The notes under the pieces: generated by a model | Databases searched by the model: none | Told to the model about the DNA's origin: nothing | Seen by the model: only the letters and a program-made list of their open reading frames with translations | Assembly (NCBI RefSeq): GCF_037041345.1 | Contig: NZ_CP146287.1 | Location: 248,001-312,000 of the forward strand | DNA from: Abiotrophia defectiva ATCC 49176 | GTDB taxonomy: Bacteria; Bacillota; Bacilli; Lactobacillales; Aerococcaceae | DNA length: 64,000 nucleotides | Direction of reading: 5' to 3' | Program-made: the position numbers and the translations under genes | Shown: positions 28,059 through 37,630 of the stretch, piece after piece | Layout of the letters: each line of letters starts with the position of its first letter | Numbering within the stretch: the first letter of the stretch is position 1

Positions 28059-28772
28059 ATGGAAATGGAACGTATCAATGAGGATACAATCAAAGTCTTG
28101 ATTATGCCGGAAGATCTGGAAGAACGAGGGATTAACTTCCTAGAACTGATTAGCAACCATGCCCGCATTGAGCAATTCTTCTACTCCATCCTGGAAGAGG
28201 TGGACGTGGAGAACCAATTCGCGGAATCTGATTCCGTCACTTTCCATGTCATCCCATCCGATCGAGGCCTCGAACTCTACATTAGCCGTAGCAGTGGTAA
28301 TGGCCTAGAAGATTTGCTGGAAAACGAAGTCCTCAAACGTCTCTTGGACCGTCGTAAATCCGCCCTAAAAGATAAGCAACAAGCCCAGGATCAAGAAGAT
28401 CTCAGCGTCAATGAGAAGCTAGAAGTCCTAGAAGGCTTGACCAAGGAGATTGAAGCCGAGATTGAACAGGCCCAGGATCAGGAAGAACCTGTAGGGCCCG
28501 AGATTGTCTGCTTCGATAGCTTGGATTATTTCCTCAAGTTGGCACGTCAACTACGGGACTTCCCAGTTGAAAATAGCCTCTATCGCTACAATGACGCCTA
28601 CTATCTGGTCTTGAGCGATGTGATTGGTGATTATGAGCCAGACGGTCTCTACCAACAATTCCTCTTCATGTTGGAATTTGGGGAAGAAGCCACCGTCAAG
28701 GAAGCGATTCTGAAGGAACACGGGGAACTATTGCAAGCGGGAGATGCCTTGGAATTCTTCGCACAATTTTAA
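28059..28772 (+). CDS. mecA: Adaptor protein MecA
   Basis: 237 residues with the N-terminal substrate-binding domain (MERINEDTIKVLIMPEDLEERGINFLEL), an acidic, Gln-rich linker (about 105-148) and a C-terminal ClpC-binding domain (CFDSLDYFLKLARQL, EFGEEATVKEAILKEHGELL). MecA delivers substrates such as ComK or Spx-type factors to ClpCP. RBS AGAGGAGGTG. It is monocistronic, with terminators on both sides. Confidence 0.95.
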   Translation: MEMERINEDTIKVLIMPEDLEERGINFLELISNHARIEQFFYSILEEVDVENQFAESDSVTFHVIPSDRGLELYISRSSGNGLEDLLENEVLKRLLDRRKSALKDKQQAQDQEDLSVNEKLEVLEGLTKEIEAEIEQAQDQEEPVGPEIVCFDSLDYFLKLARQLRDFPVENSLYRYNDAYYLVLSDVIGDYEPDGLYQQFLFMLEFGEEATVKEAILKEHGELLQAGDALEFFAQF

Positions 28773-28780
28773 GATAGACT

Positions 28781-28815
28781 GCCGTCGACAGGATTTACCT
28801 GTGGACGGCTTTTTT
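28781..28815 (+). terminator. Terminator after mecA
   Basis: GCCGTCGACAGG and CCTGTGGACGGC arms around ATTTA, then TTTTTT. Confidence 0.9.
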
Positions 28816-28910
28816 GTGGTCGCTTACGGGCTATGGATATGTTAAAATAAGAGTAGAATGGCAACTGGACCAAAACTGTCCAGGCCTATCAAGAAAAAGG
28901 GGGAAAGAGC

Positions 28911-30404
28911 ATGACTTCAGTCATCACCTTCGGGCAGGGGGCGCATCCAGCGCAACTTCGCCTTGATAAATTAAACCGTCACGGCATTATCGCCGGTGCG
29001 ACAGGGACCGGTAAGACCGTGACCCTTAAGGTCTTGGCCGAATTGTTAAGCCAAGAAGGTATTCCAGTCGTCCTCTCTGATATCAAGGGGGACCTTATGT
29101 CCTTGGCTCAAGCCAACAATACCGATGTCAGCGAGCGCCTGGCTCAGACAGGTCGTGAGAACTATGAACCAAGTTCTTATCCTGTACAACTTTGGGATGT
29201 CAAAGGCGAGAACGGGACGCCTTTGCGTTTGACCGTCTCCGATATGGGGCCTGTCATGTTAACCCGTCTCTTGGGCCTCAATGAAACCCAAGAATCCATT
29301 CTCAACGTGGTCTTCGATGTGGCCGATAAGCAAGGTCTCTTGCTGATTGACCTCATGGACTTGCGGGCTATGCTTAACTATGTGGCCGCTCATGCTGGCG
29401 ATTTAAGCCAACATTACGGTAACATTCCAGCACGTTCAGTTGGGGCGATTTTACGCTCTCTAGTTATTTTAGAGCAACAAGGGGCAGCCAAGTTCTTTGG
29501 TGAGCCAAGCTTGGAGATTGCCGACCTCATGCGCCAAGACAGCGATGGCCGTGGGATTGTCAACATCCTCAATGCGGAACAGCTCTTCAACCAACCAACC
29601 TTGTATGCGACTGTGCTCTTGGCCCTCTTGGCTGAGCTCTATGAGAACCTTCCGGAAGTCGGGGACTTGGATAAACCTAAGTTGGTCTTCTTCTTCGATG
29701 AAGCCCACGCCCTTTTCAAGGATGCGCCGGCTGTCTTATTAGAGAAGATTGAGCTTATTGTCCGCTTAGTACGGTCCAAAGGGGTCGGGGTTTATTTCAT
29801 TACCCAAAACCCAACCGATATTCCAGACAAGGTAGCCAGCCAATTGGCTAACCGCATCCAGCATGGTTTGCGGGCCTTTACGCCTAAGGAACTCAAAACC
29901 GTTAAAACGGTAGCGGACACCTTCCGTCAAGAAGCCAACCAAGACCTAGCCAAGGTCATTCAAGAACTCAAGGTAGGGGAAGCCGTGGTGTCTACCCTGA
30001 CGGAAGATGGGAGCCCTAGCCTGGCCGACCGGGTACTCATTTACCCACCGCAAAGTCTCTTAGGGACCATCGACCCAACCGTTAAGGCCAGCCTAATGAA
30101 TAGCTCACCATTGGATGACAAGTATGGTGAAGCCATTGACCGTGAGAGTGCCCATGAAGTCATTCTCAAACAAACCCAAGAACAGGAAGCGGCCCTCCTA
30201 GCAGCCGCTCAGGCCGAAGAGGCAGCAGAAGTAGAAGAAGAGGAGGATGAAGACGTGGCAAAAACTAGCAAGAAATCAACTAGCACTGGTGGTCGCAAGA
30301 CAGACAATCTCTTGGATCGTTTCATGAAGAACGTAGTCGGCCAAGTGGGTCGTGAAGTCGGCCGTGTGGTATCCCGCGGGATTACCGGTATGTTCAAGAA
30401 GTAA
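28911..30404 (+). CDS. HerA/YjgR-type DUF853 ATPase
   Basis: 497 residues. Walker A GATGTGKTVT near residue 31, Walker B LVFFFDEAHALF near 262, a sensor segment GVYFITQNPTDIPDKVASQLANRIQH and an arginine region RSKGVGV. This is the HerA-FtsK superfamily subgroup YjgR/DUF853, a putative DNA-translocating ATPase with no agreed role. The C-terminus has an acidic stretch (about 430-447) and a basic tail VGREVGRVVSRGITGMFKK. It is followed at 45 bases by an aldo/keto reductase gene; I see no NurA-type nuclease partner. Confidence 0.88.
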   Translation: MTSVITFGQGAHPAQLRLDKLNRHGIIAGATGTGKTVTLKVLAELLSQEGIPVVLSDIKGDLMSLAQANNTDVSERLAQTGRENYEPSSYPVQLWDVKGENGTPLRLTVSDMGPVMLTRLLGLNETQESILNVVFDVADKQGLLLIDLMDLRAMLNYVAAHAGDLSQHYGNIPARSVGAILRSLVILEQQGAAKFFGEPSLEIADLMRQDSDGRGIVNILNAEQLFNQPTLYATVLLALLAELYENLPEVGDLDKPKLVFFFDEAHALFKDAPAVLLEKIELIVRLVRSKGVGVYFITQNPTDIPDKVASQLANRIQHGLRAFTPKELKTVKTVADTFRQEANQDLAKVIQELKVGEAVVSTLTEDGSPSLADRVLIYPPQSLLGTIDPTVKASLMNSSPLDDKYGEAIDRESAHEVILKQTQEQEAALLAAAQAEEAAEVEEEEDEDVAKTSKKSTSTGGRKTDNLLDRFMKNVVGQVGREVGRVVSRGITGMFKK

Positions 30405-30448
30405 GACCTTGTCCCATTCCTAAGCCAGCCAATAAAGGAGTCGCTATC

Positions 30449-31372
30449 ATGGAAACCTTATGTCTTGGTCGCCACTTAGCCGGAGCCAGTCGCATCGCCC
30501 TAGGTTGCATGCGCATGGCCTCCCATTCGCTACAAGAAGCCAGCCAGGTTCTGGAGACCGCCCGCCAGGTCGGCATTAATTTCTTCGATCATGCCGATAT
30601 CTATGGCCGGGGCGAGTCGGAAGTCCGCTTTGCTCAAGCTGTCAAGGAACTAGGTATTCCGCGTGATCAGCTGCTAATCCAGTCCAAATGTGGGATTCGC
30701 CTGCCGGAAGGATATTTTGACTTTTCCAGCCAGCATATTTTGGATTCGGTAGACGGCATTCTCAAACGCCTCAAGACCGACTATCTGGATGTCTTGCTCC
30801 TACATCGGCCCGATGCCCTGATGGAGCCGGACCAGGTGGCAGCCGCCTTCGATCGCTTGCATGCAGCCGGTAAGGTGCGTTATTTCGGCGTCAGCAATCA
30901 GAATCCTTATCAAATAGAGCTACTTCAAGCCAGTCTAAGCCAGCCCCTCATTATTAATCAATTGCAGTTGGGGCCTGCCCACACGCCTATGATTGATGCT
31001 GGTCTCAATGTTAATATGCGAGAAGTCGCAGGCATTAACCGGGATGGGGGCATTCTGGATTATTGTCGCCTCAAGGGCATGACCATCCAACCATGGTCGC
31101 CCTTCCAGGTCGACTTGCATCAAGGCGTCTTCATGACCCATCCTGACTATCAGCTCTTGACAGAAACCTTAAGTCAGGGCGCTAAGCAACATGGTGTGGC
31201 CTTCGAAGCCATGGTCATTGCCTGGCTCTTGCGCCATCCGGCAGGCTTCCAACCGATTGTGGGGACCATGAGCCCAAAACGGATTGAAGCGCTGGCCCAG
31301 GCTGAACGTGTGCAAATGACTCGCCAAGAATGGTATGACATCTACAAGAGTGCAGGCAATCGCCTCCCTTAA
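30449..31372 (+). CDS. Aldo/keto reductase, YdhF-like
   Basis: 307-residue (beta/alpha)8 NAD(P)H-dependent oxidoreductase. The catalytic tetrad is visible as D and Y in FFDHADIYGRGESE, K in IQSKCGI and H in LLLHRPD. The C-terminal cofactor end has AWLLRHPAGFQPIVGTMSPKRI. This is closest to the YdhF group of cytoplasmic reductases with uncertain substrates. AAAGGAG ribosome-binding site. It is followed 25 bases later by the HAD phosphatase gene, probably in one operon. Confidence 0.9.
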   Translation: METLCLGRHLAGASRIALGCMRMASHSLQEASQVLETARQVGINFFDHADIYGRGESEVRFAQAVKELGIPRDQLLIQSKCGIRLPEGYFDFSSQHILDSVDGILKRLKTDYLDVLLLHRPDALMEPDQVAAAFDRLHAAGKVRYFGVSNQNPYQIELLQASLSQPLIINQLQLGPAHTPMIDAGLNVNMREVAGINRDGGILDYCRLKGMTIQPWSPFQVDLHQGVFMTHPDYQLLTETLSQGAKQHGVAFEAMVIAWLLRHPAGFQPIVGTMSPKRIEALAQAERVQMTRQEWYDIYKSAGNRLP

Positions 31373-31397
31373 TCAAGTGTGAAGGAGACAAGAATCA

Positions 31398-32231
31398 ATG
31401 AAATTAATCGCCATTGATATGGACGGTACCCTCTTAAGAGGGGACAAGTCCTTTGATTTGGATCGCTTCGAGCGGGCAGTTCATGCCCTTAAGGAAGCCG
31501 GAACCCGTGTCTGTATTGCTTCAGGCAATAGCTATCCTAAGTTACGTGGCTATTTTGATGACCAATTACGTCAGGAACTGCTCTTTGCCTCGACTAACGG
31601 TAACGCCATTATGGTAGAAGAGCAAGGCCTTCATTATAGCGCCTTGGACTATGACACGACCGAAGCCATTATTGACTTCCTCAATGAGTTCTCAGATTTC
31701 TTCTGTCTGGTCATGACCGACCGTGGCTCCTATGCCGTGACCCAAGATCAGGATGCCTTGGATCATTTCCGTCTCTACCATCCGCATATTGATCATTTGG
31801 TTAATTTCCGTGACCTCAATCCAGAAGAAGCCATTCTTCAACTATCGGTCATGAGTAAGCGTAGTGTAGCTGACAATAAGGTCATGACGCGGATTCTCAA
31901 TGAACGTTTCCCAGAGGGGCATGCGGTGACCAGTGGTGGTCGCTGGATTGATGTCTTCAGTCCCCAAGGGGGCAAGGGCAAGGCCATCCGCTACCTGCAA
32001 GACTATTTGCAGACGGATGCCAGCCAGACCATGGCCTTCGGTGATAGCCTCAATGACCAGACCATGATGGAAGTGGTCGATTATAGCCTAGCCATGGGCA
32101 ACGCCGATCCAGATTTATTGGCTATCTGCCGTTATCAAATTGGCGATAATGAATCGCAAGCAGTGATTGATATCCTGGAAGCCCTAGTGGCCGACCCAAG
32201 TGCGACCTTCCTGGCCCAATATCGTCGCTAA
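31398..32231 (+). CDS. Cof-type HAD-IIB sugar-phosphate phosphatase
   Basis: 277 residues. Motif I is AIDMDGTLL with the nucleophile Asp, motif II is IASGNSYPK, and motifs III/IV are GGKGKAIRYL and AFGDSLNDQTMMEVV. The alpha/beta C2 cap between about 85 and 190 places it in the Cof/YidA group that dephosphorylates sugar phosphates and FMN-like compounds. Exact substrate unknown. It follows the aldo/keto reductase gene with a GAAGGAG site. Confidence 0.92.
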   Translation: MKLIAIDMDGTLLRGDKSFDLDRFERAVHALKEAGTRVCIASGNSYPKLRGYFDDQLRQELLFASTNGNAIMVEEQGLHYSALDYDTTEAIIDFLNEFSDFFCLVMTDRGSYAVTQDQDALDHFRLYHPHIDHLVNFRDLNPEEAILQLSVMSKRSVADNKVMTRILNERFPEGHAVTSGGRWIDVFSPQGGKGKAIRYLQDYLQTDASQTMAFGDSLNDQTMMEVVDYSLAMGNADPDLLAICRYQIGDNESQAVIDILEALVADPSATFLAQYRR

Positions 32232-32247
32232 GTAAAGGAGCAAGACC

Positions 32248-32598
32248 GTGTCCAAAAAGCCAAGCAAAAGAAAGCAAAAAGCCCACAAGGAGCAAGCCCA
32301 AGATGACTTGGTGCAGGTTGACGCCTTTATGATTCCGGCGCCCTTTGCCGCCATGTATCAAGTCTTACGGGAAGCCGTGGCCGAGGATCTGTTGGCTCTA
32401 TTGAGTCAGGAATTCGCCCGGGTGGCTCGGGTCTCGGACAATGAGGAAGAAGGGGAGGCAGTGGTCGCCTATGATGCGGCCGACGTCGAACAGCTACGGA
32501 TTTACCTCAATCCTAGCAATATTTCTCAGGCCCAGAAGGCGCGGGACAAGCATCAACTGGATAAATTTGTGGACCATCTCCGCCAGACGGAGGGGTAA
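32248..32598 (+). CDS. Hypothetical protein, 116 residues
   Basis: It starts with GTG behind AAAGGAG. The N-terminus is strongly basic (SKKPSKRKQKAHKEQ), then an acidic, helical body, and it ends KHQLDKFVDHLRQTEG. No signal peptide or membrane segment. I do not recognise the family. It lies 16 bases after the HAD phosphatase gene and just before a strong terminator, so it is the last gene of that operon. Confidence 0.65.
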   Translation: MSKKPSKRKQKAHKEQAQDDLVQVDAFMIPAPFAAMYQVLREAVAEDLLALLSQEFARVARVSDNEEEGEAVVAYDAADVEQLRIYLNPSNISQAQKARDKHQLDKFVDHLRQTEG

Positions 32599-32603
32599 TA
32601 TAG

Positions 32604-32635
32604 AAAGGGTGGGAAAAGAATTTCCCACCCTTTTT
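32604..32635. terminator. Terminator after 32248-32598
   Basis: AAAGGGTGGGAAA and TTTCCCACCCTTT arms around AGAA, then TTTT. Confidence 0.92.
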
Positions 32636-32641
32636 ATCTGT

Positions 32642-32843
32642 GTCCAGAGGCGTGTGAGCCCATACCCACTTGAACCAAAAGGCGGGCTTGAGGTGGGACC
32701 GGCTGCAGCCAGCCCATGGCTGTCTTCCGCCTTGCTACGCTATCGAAGGGCTAAGTCACTGTCGTTCCAAGCCCTTCAGATACGCGTCACATCCTGAACA
32801 CCACAAGCCCGCTTTTGGCCGCGAGGCAAGGCTCCCACTGGAC
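32642..32843 (+). repeat. About 200-bp structured intergenic repeat, copy 1
   Basis: It begins AGGCGTGTGAGCC and ends GGCTCCCACTGG, so the ends can pair. The centre shares GGTGGGACCGGCT, CAGCCAGCCCATGGCTG, CTATCGAAGGGCTAAGTCACTG and GATACGCG with copies 2 and 3. It lies directly downstream of a terminator. No gene is supported inside. Confidence 0.85.
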
Positions 32844-32876
32844 TACGAAAGGAGATAGAGACAAGGTTGAAGGTAT

Positions 32877-33081
32877 CCAAAGGCGTGTGAGCCAAGCCCC
32901 ACTCGAGCCAAAAGACGATGCTTGAGGTGGGACCGGCTACAGCCAGCCCATGGCTGTCTTCCGCCTTGCGTCGCTATCGAAGGGCTAAGTCACTGCGTTC
33001 CCAGCCCCTCTGATACGCGCCACATCCTGGACACCGCAAGCCCCACTTTTGGCCATGGGTCTGGGCTCCCACTGGGCTGTC
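32877..33081 (+). repeat. About 200-bp structured intergenic repeat, copy 2
   Basis: Tandem to copy 1 and the clearest member. Ends GTGTGAGCCAAGCCCCACT and TGGGTCTGGGCTCCCACTGG are partly complementary. The inner GCCAAAAGACGATGCTTG pairs with CGCAAGCCCCACTTTTGGC, a long imperfect hairpin around a conserved core. Confidence 0.87.
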
Positions 33082-33224
33082 AAAAAGCATAGAAAAAGTG
33101 GATGAAAACACTTTCTGGATGTATAATGAGTGTGTAGATAGGATTTGGATGACGATGTCTTCGAGAAGGGAGGGTTAGGGTAATGTCGTCATCAAGCATG
33201 CAAGATATAAAGGAGCAATGTAAT

Positions 33225-33659
33225 ATGAAACGTTTTGTTTTGACCCCACTCACTTTCTTGTTTCTACTGCTCTTTTGTCTTTCGACTTCAAACGTTCAAG
33301 CCAACCAATCAGTAGGTGATGACCTATGTTGCTGTCCTAAGAAGCCACATGAATCTTGGTGTGAAGAATATGCTGTAGAGTGGTACAAGGGAGCAGATCC
33401 AAATGATGTTCGGCCGATTGAAGAAGATTTGACAGCCTATATTCCTGATAAGAAGGATAAAAAACGAGACGCATTTCCAACCTCTATTGTGGTAGAAGAG
33501 ATTCGATTCTTTAGTTCTCAGCCACCTCAAACCATTTACTATAATAAAAATCACTACTATGGTTATATCCCTTTGGTTAAAATATGGCAACTGGGCCCAA
33601 TTTACTACGCTATATATAAGGGGACGGTTATTTTACAAGGTCCAGGAGCAAACAATTGA
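33225..33659 (+). CDS. Secreted hypothetical protein, cysteine cluster at mature N-terminus
   Basis: 144 residues from the ATG at 33225, chosen because AAAGGAG lies 10 bases before it (an upstream ATG at 33183 lacks a site). The signal peptide MKRFVLTPLTFLFLLLFCLSTSNVQA probably ends at VQA-NQ. The mature chain begins with a cysteine cluster (DDLCCCPKKPHESWC) and is otherwise Tyr-rich, ending in short beta-like segments. No family recognised. It sits alone between repeat copies 2 and 3. Confidence 0.65.
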   Translation: MKRFVLTPLTFLFLLLFCLSTSNVQANQSVGDDLCCCPKKPHESWCEEYAVEWYKGADPNDVRPIEEDLTAYIPDKKDKKRDAFPTSIVVEEIRFFSSQPPQTIYYNKNHYYGYIPLVKIWQLGPIYYAIYKGTVILQGPGANN

Positions 33660-33689
33660 GTTAGAAAATGAGATTTCACCCTTTTATGC

Positions 33690-33739
33690 AAAGCACCCCA
33701 TAAGTTGGACTTTTAATGTCTAACTTATGGGGTGCTTTT
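33690..33739. terminator. Hairpin terminator, second copy of the 755 hairpin
   Basis: AAAGCACCCCATAAGTT ... AACTTATGGGGTGCTTT with an A/T-rich 15-base loop: the same stem as at 755-804. Confidence 0.78.
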
Positions 33740-33780
33740 CAAGAGGCATACAACTTAGCTTTCTTCATTTTGCCCATAGT

Positions 33781-33975
33781 CCAGTGTGAGACTAGCCCCA
33801 CGTCCAAAAGCGGGCTTGTGGTGCAAGAGGATGCCTCGCGTATCAGAAGGGCTTGGAACGTTAGTGACCTAGCCCTTCAATAGCGAGGCAAGGCGCAAGA
33901 CAGCCGCAGGCTGGCTGCAGCCGATCCCACCACAAGCCCCGTCTTTTGGTCAGAGTGGGGCTGGCCTCACACGGT
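33781..33975 (-). repeat. About 200-bp structured intergenic repeat, copy 3 (inverted)
   Basis: Read on the minus strand it runs CGTGTGAGGCCAGCCCCACT, GACCAAAAGACGGGGCTTG, GGTGGGATCGGCTGCAGCC, TTGAAGGGCTAGGTCACT, CTGATACGCG and ends CTAGTCTCACACTGG, closely following copies 1 and 2. Confidence 0.85.
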
Positions 33976-34021
33976 TTAGGGTATAGAAAAAAGGTGGGGA
34001 AACTCCCACCCTTTACTTATC

Positions 34022-35044
34022 TTATAATCCTTGTCGCTCCTGACTAGCACGGATAGCATGGCCGTAGATGCGGCCTAGTTCTTGGCCGATGACCGATAGG
34101 TCACGTTGGACCGCCACGGGATAGGCTGCCTGGGTCAAATCAGGTAGCTCTTGGGCTTGGTTAGCCCGAATCAGACGCTCGAAGTCATCGACATCCTTAG
34201 CCTTATAGACGTTGACCTGGTCGGTTAGCCAGTCATCGAAGACCGGAATGTCTCGAATGATGAATTTGGCATGGGCGGCACAGGCCTCGACGGCCGGAAT
34301 ACCCTCGGTTTCTTCCAAGGTAGGGAAGAGGTAGAGGTCGCTGCCCTGCATGGCCTGAATAATCTCCTGATTGTCGACATAACCGGCAAAGGTCAGGTTG
34401 GCTGGTGGATTAGAGACGGCAGCCCGAATAGCAGACGGCACCAGGTTCAAGTCCGTATAGCCAAACCAGATGAAGCGGATATGGGGCAGGCGCTTAGCCA
34501 ACTCCACAAAATCTAGAATGCCCTTGCGCTCTAGGTAGAGGCCAATCCCAATGCAGACGAAGTCTTGCTCGGTCAGTCCGTAACGAGCCCGGAAGAGCTC
34601 CCGCGCCTGAGGCTGAGGGGCGAATTTCTCTAGCTCGATACCGTTAGACAGGACGAAGATTTCCCGCCCCATATTATAAGAATCGAGTAGACGCTTGGAG
34701 TAGGGCGTAGGTGTAATGAGGACATCGCCCTGCTGATAGCAAGTCATGAGCCAACGCTTGAAGATAGGCGCTAGCTGATTAGAGAAGCGGAAGGAATTAC
34801 GGAAGTCCTCCATGGTCGAATGTGCATGGTAGACGACCGGAATGCCTTGCTTGCGACATTTGCGGGCAAAGAGCATGGATTGGGGGAAGTAGGTATTGAT
34901 ATGTAATAAATCGAAGGAGTCCTTGGGATCGGTGGTGTAGTCAATCCCGGCATGTTCCAAGGCCTTCATTTGATGTTTAATTGATTTACCAAGGCCAGAT
35001 TTGGCGATCTTGTCGAGATGTTGACTGTAGAGTAGGACTTTCAC
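34022..35044 (-). CDS. GT4 glycosyltransferase, BgsA/CpoA-like glycolipid synthase
   Basis: 340 residues, GT-B fold. The N-domain has LLHINTYFPQSM and VVYHAHSTMEDFRNSF; the C-domain has GIGLYLERKGILDFVELAK and the nucleotide-sugar motif FPTLEETEGIPAVEACAA (the EX7E motif). These match the enterococcal BgsA and pneumococcal CpoA group, which adds the second sugar to monoglucosyl-diacylglycerol, the lipoteichoic-acid anchor. The partner that adds the first sugar is usually adjacent but is absent here. The start ATG follows AGGAGGTTTCGGGGTGAA. Membrane-associated, no signal peptide. Confidence 0.85.
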   Translation of the reverse strand: MKVLLYSQHLDKIAKSGLGKSIKHQMKALEHAGIDYTTDPKDSFDLLHINTYFPQSMLFARKCRKQGIPVVYHAHSTMEDFRNSFRFSNQLAPIFKRWLMTCYQQGDVLITPTPYSKRLLDSYNMGREIFVLSNGIELEKFAPQPQARELFRARYGLTEQDFVCIGIGLYLERKGILDFVELAKRLPHIRFIWFGYTDLNLVPSAIRAAVSNPPANLTFAGYVDNQEIIQAMQGSDLYLFPTLEETEGIPAVEACAAHAKFIIRDIPVFDDWLTDQVNVYKAKDVDDFERLIRANQAQELPDLTQAAYPVAVQRDLSVIGQELGRIYGHAIRASQERQGL

Positions 35045-35181
35045 CCCGAAACCTCCTTTAAAATGCGATTGCTTTCCTTAAGTGTATAGTAATAGAAGCT
35101 AGAGTGCAAGCTTGGCCGAGAGAATCCTAGGGACATTTGAAAAAAATAAACCATAAATAACGCTTTCATCTTAAAAATATC

Positions 35182-35209
35182 TTGCACTATGGTTCGGAAG
35201 GTGTATACT
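35182..35209 (+). promoter_or_regulatory. Promoter of the amino-acid ABC transporter operon
   Basis: TTGCAC, 16-bp spacer, TATACT, 35 bases before the start codon. Confidence 0.7.
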
Positions 35210-35243
35210 TATTATTATAATTCTATTAATAGGAGTGAGAAAA

Positions 35244-36848
35244 ATGAAAAAATCGTTAAAATTCTTGGCATTAGCCTTCGTTGCATTCATGATGGTAGCG
35301 TGTGGCGCCAAGAAGCAAGACACTCAACCCCTATTGATCGGGATGGAAGCGGGCTATCCGCCTTATAACTGGACACAGTCCACCAACGCTAACGGTGCTG
35401 TACCTATTAAGGACTCCAAGGAATTCGCCAATGGTTACGACGTGCAAATCGCGCGTAAGATTGGGGAAAAATTAGGCCGCGAAGTCCAAGTGGTCAAGAC
35501 GGAGTGGGATGGGCTCTTACCAGCTGTCCAATCGGACAAGATAGATATGATTATTGCCGGCATGTCGCCAACTGCGGAACGTGCTAAGGAGATTGACTTC
35601 TCCGAGTCTTACTATGACTCACGTTTCGTCATGGTGGTCCGCAAGGATTCACCATACGCGCAAGCGAAGACGCTAGACGACTTTGCGGGTGCTAAGGTGT
35701 CAGGTCAACAAGGGACCCTGCACTATGACTTGTTGAAACAACTCAAGGACGCTCAGGTTGAGCAGGCACAGGATTCTTTCCCTGTCTTGCGAGTGGCCTT
35801 AGAAGCGGGCAAGTTAGATGCCTACATCTCAGAATATCCAGAAGCTGTCTCTGCGGCAGCCGCTAACCCTCTATTCACCTACGTAGAACTTAATCCAAGC
35901 TTCCAAGTGGCGCCAGAAGATCGCAAGGTCTCTATCGGGGTCAAGAAGGGAAGCCCACTTATGAGCCAAATTAATGAGGCCATTGCGGAAATTACAGATC
36001 AGCAACGCAAGGACTTCATGGACCAGGCCATTAAGAACCAGCCAGCGGCTGACGGTCAAGAAACCAGCACTGAGGCAGCGGCCACAGAAGATTATAACTT
36101 CTTTGCTCGTACTTGGGAGATTGCCACTCAGAACTGGCGTCAATACTTGGCCGGGACCGGCATGACCCTCTGGGTATCCTTAACCGGTACCTTAATCGGT
36201 CTCCTGATTGGTTTGGCCGTCGGGATTATCCGGACCATTCCGAAGTCTAAGAGCCAAATCCATAATGGCGTCTTGAAAGTCGCTAACCTATTGCTCAATG
36301 CCTATATTGCCATCTTCCGTGGGACACCGATGATCGTTCAAGCTATGATCTTCTACTACGGGACCGACCTACTCTGGGGCTGGAAATTAACCCCTATGTC
36401 AGCAGCCTTCCTGGTTGTCTCCATTAACACCGGGGCCTACATTGCCGAAGTCGTTCGGGGTGGGATTTACGCCATCGACAAGGGCCAATTTGAAGCGGCT
36501 CGTGCTATTGGGATGAACCACTGGCAAACCATGAAAGAAGTGGTTATGCCACAAGTCTTCCGGACCATTCTGCCATCTGTCGGCAATGAATTTGTCATCA
36601 ACGTTAAGGATACATCCGTCCTCAACGTGATCTCGGTCAGCGAATTGTACTTCACGACCAAGACCATTGCCGGCAATAACTTCCGTTACTTCGAGACCTT
36701 CTTCGTAACGGCGGTTATCTACTTCATCTTAACCTTTACCATTACATCACTCTTGCGCGCCATTGAAAAACGCATTGACGGGCGCCCAAGTGATCAACTG
36801 GCTGCCGGTAACCAACAACAAGTGGCAGTGCTCAAAGAGGAGGCCTAA
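35244..36848 (+). CDS. Polar amino-acid ABC transporter, fused substrate-binding protein and permease
   Basis: 534 residues. A lipoprotein signal ([13 protein letters not shown]) is followed by a family-3 periplasmic-type binding domain (about 28-275: [39 protein letters not shown]) and a HisM/GlnP permease domain (about 300-515) with the [21 protein letters not shown] ATPase-contact loop. Receptor and channel on one chain are typical of Lactobacillales GlnP-type transporters; the bound amino acid is not readable. Start is the ATG at 35244 after AGGAGTGAGAAAA. The ATPase gene follows 2 bases later. Confidence 0.92.
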   Translation: MKKSLKFLALAFVAFMMVACGAKKQDTQPLLIGMEAGYPPYNWTQSTNANGAVPIKDSKEFANGYDVQIARKIGEKLGREVQVVKTEWDGLLPAVQSDKIDMIIAGMSPTAERAKEIDFSESYYDSRFVMVVRKDSPYAQAKTLDDFAGAKVSGQQGTLHYDLLKQLKDAQVEQAQDSFPVLRVALEAGKLDAYISEYPEAVSAAAANPLFTYVELNPSFQVAPEDRKVSIGVKKGSPLMSQINEAIAEITDQQRKDFMDQAIKNQPAADGQETSTEAAATEDYNFFARTWEIATQNWRQYLAGTGMTLWVSLTGTLIGLLIGLAVGIIRTIPKSKSQIHNGVLKVANLLLNAYIAIFRGTPMIVQAMIFYYGTDLLWGWKLTPMSAAFLVVSINTGAYIAEVVRGGIYAIDKGQFEAARAIGMNHWQTMKEVVMPQVFRTILPSVGNEFVINVKDTSVLNVISVSELYFTTKTIAGNNFRYFETFFVTAVIYFILTFTITSLLRAIEKRIDGRPSDQLAAGNQQQVAVLKEEA

Positions 36849-36850
36849 TC

Positions 36851-37585
36851 ATGGCGATTGTAGAAATTCAACACTTAAGCAAAACCTTTGGCGACCGTAC
36901 GGTCCTCAAGGACATTGATTTTTCCGTTGAAGCAGGGGAAGTCGTAACCATTATCGGCTCTTCAGGTTCAGGGAAATCCACCCTCTTGCGTTGTATTAAC
37001 CTATTAGAAGAACCAAGCGGTGGGGAAATTATCTACCGGGGCGAGAATATCTTAGACGTTAAGCATGACGTCAACAAGTACCGGACCCATATCGGTATGG
37101 TCTTCCAATCCTTCAACCTCTTCAACAACATGGATGTCTTGGCTAACTGTACCGTCGGCCCTATCAAGGTCCTAGGTAAGGACAAGGCTGAGACCGAAGC
37201 CTTAGCTACTAAGTTCTTGGAGCAAGTCGGCATGGGGGATTATGTCCATGCTCGTCCTAGCCAATTATCTGGGGGCCAGAAGCAACGGGTAGCCATTGCT
37301 CGGGCCTTGACCATGCAGCCAGATGTCATTCTCTTCGATGAACCAACTTCTGCACTTGACCCTGAGATGGTCGGCGAAGTCTTGAAGGTTATGAAGGAAT
37401 TGGCTCACACTGGTTTGACCATGATTATTGTCACCCACGAAATGGAGTTCGCCCGTGAGGTGTCTGACCGCGTGGTCTTCATGGACCAAGGGGTCATCGC
37501 CGAACAAGGCGCGCCGGAGCAACTCTTCGTCAACCCTAAAGAAGAACGGACCCAACAATTCTTGGAACGTTACTTACGCAGTTAA
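36851..37585 (+). CDS. glnQ: Polar amino-acid ABC transporter ATPase, GlnQ-like
   Basis: 244 residues. Walker [11 protein letters not shown]-loop [11 protein letters not shown], signature [15 protein letters not shown], Walker [16 protein letters not shown]-loop TH in IIVTHEMEF. It is the ATPase of the fused receptor-permease encoded 2 bases upstream. The amino acid transported could be glutamine or another polar amino acid, so the symbol indicates family only. A strong terminator follows. Confidence 0.93.
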   Translation: MAIVEIQHLSKTFGDRTVLKDIDFSVEAGEVVTIIGSSGSGKSTLLRCINLLEEPSGGEIIYRGENILDVKHDVNKYRTHIGMVFQSFNLFNNMDVLANCTVGPIKVLGKDKAETEALATKFLEQVGMGDYVHARPSQLSGGQKQRVAIARALTMQPDVILFDEPTSALDPEMVGEVLKVMKELAHTGLTMIIVTHEMEFAREVSDRVVFMDQGVIAEQGAPEQLFVNPKEERTQQFLERYLRS

Positions 37586-37592
37586 TAAGTTG

Positions 37593-37623
37593 CAGGCGAC
37601 TGGATTTCCAGTCGCCTGTTTTT
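37593..37623 (+). terminator. Terminator of the amino-acid transporter operon
   Basis: CAGGCGACTGG and CCAGTCGCCTG arms around ATTT, then TTTTT. Confidence 0.93.
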
Positions 37624-37630
37624 GTGCATG

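Noticed and set aside
32441-32858. Overlapping frames across the gap after 32598
   Set aside because: They run through a strong terminator and the structured repeat; composition follows the repeat.
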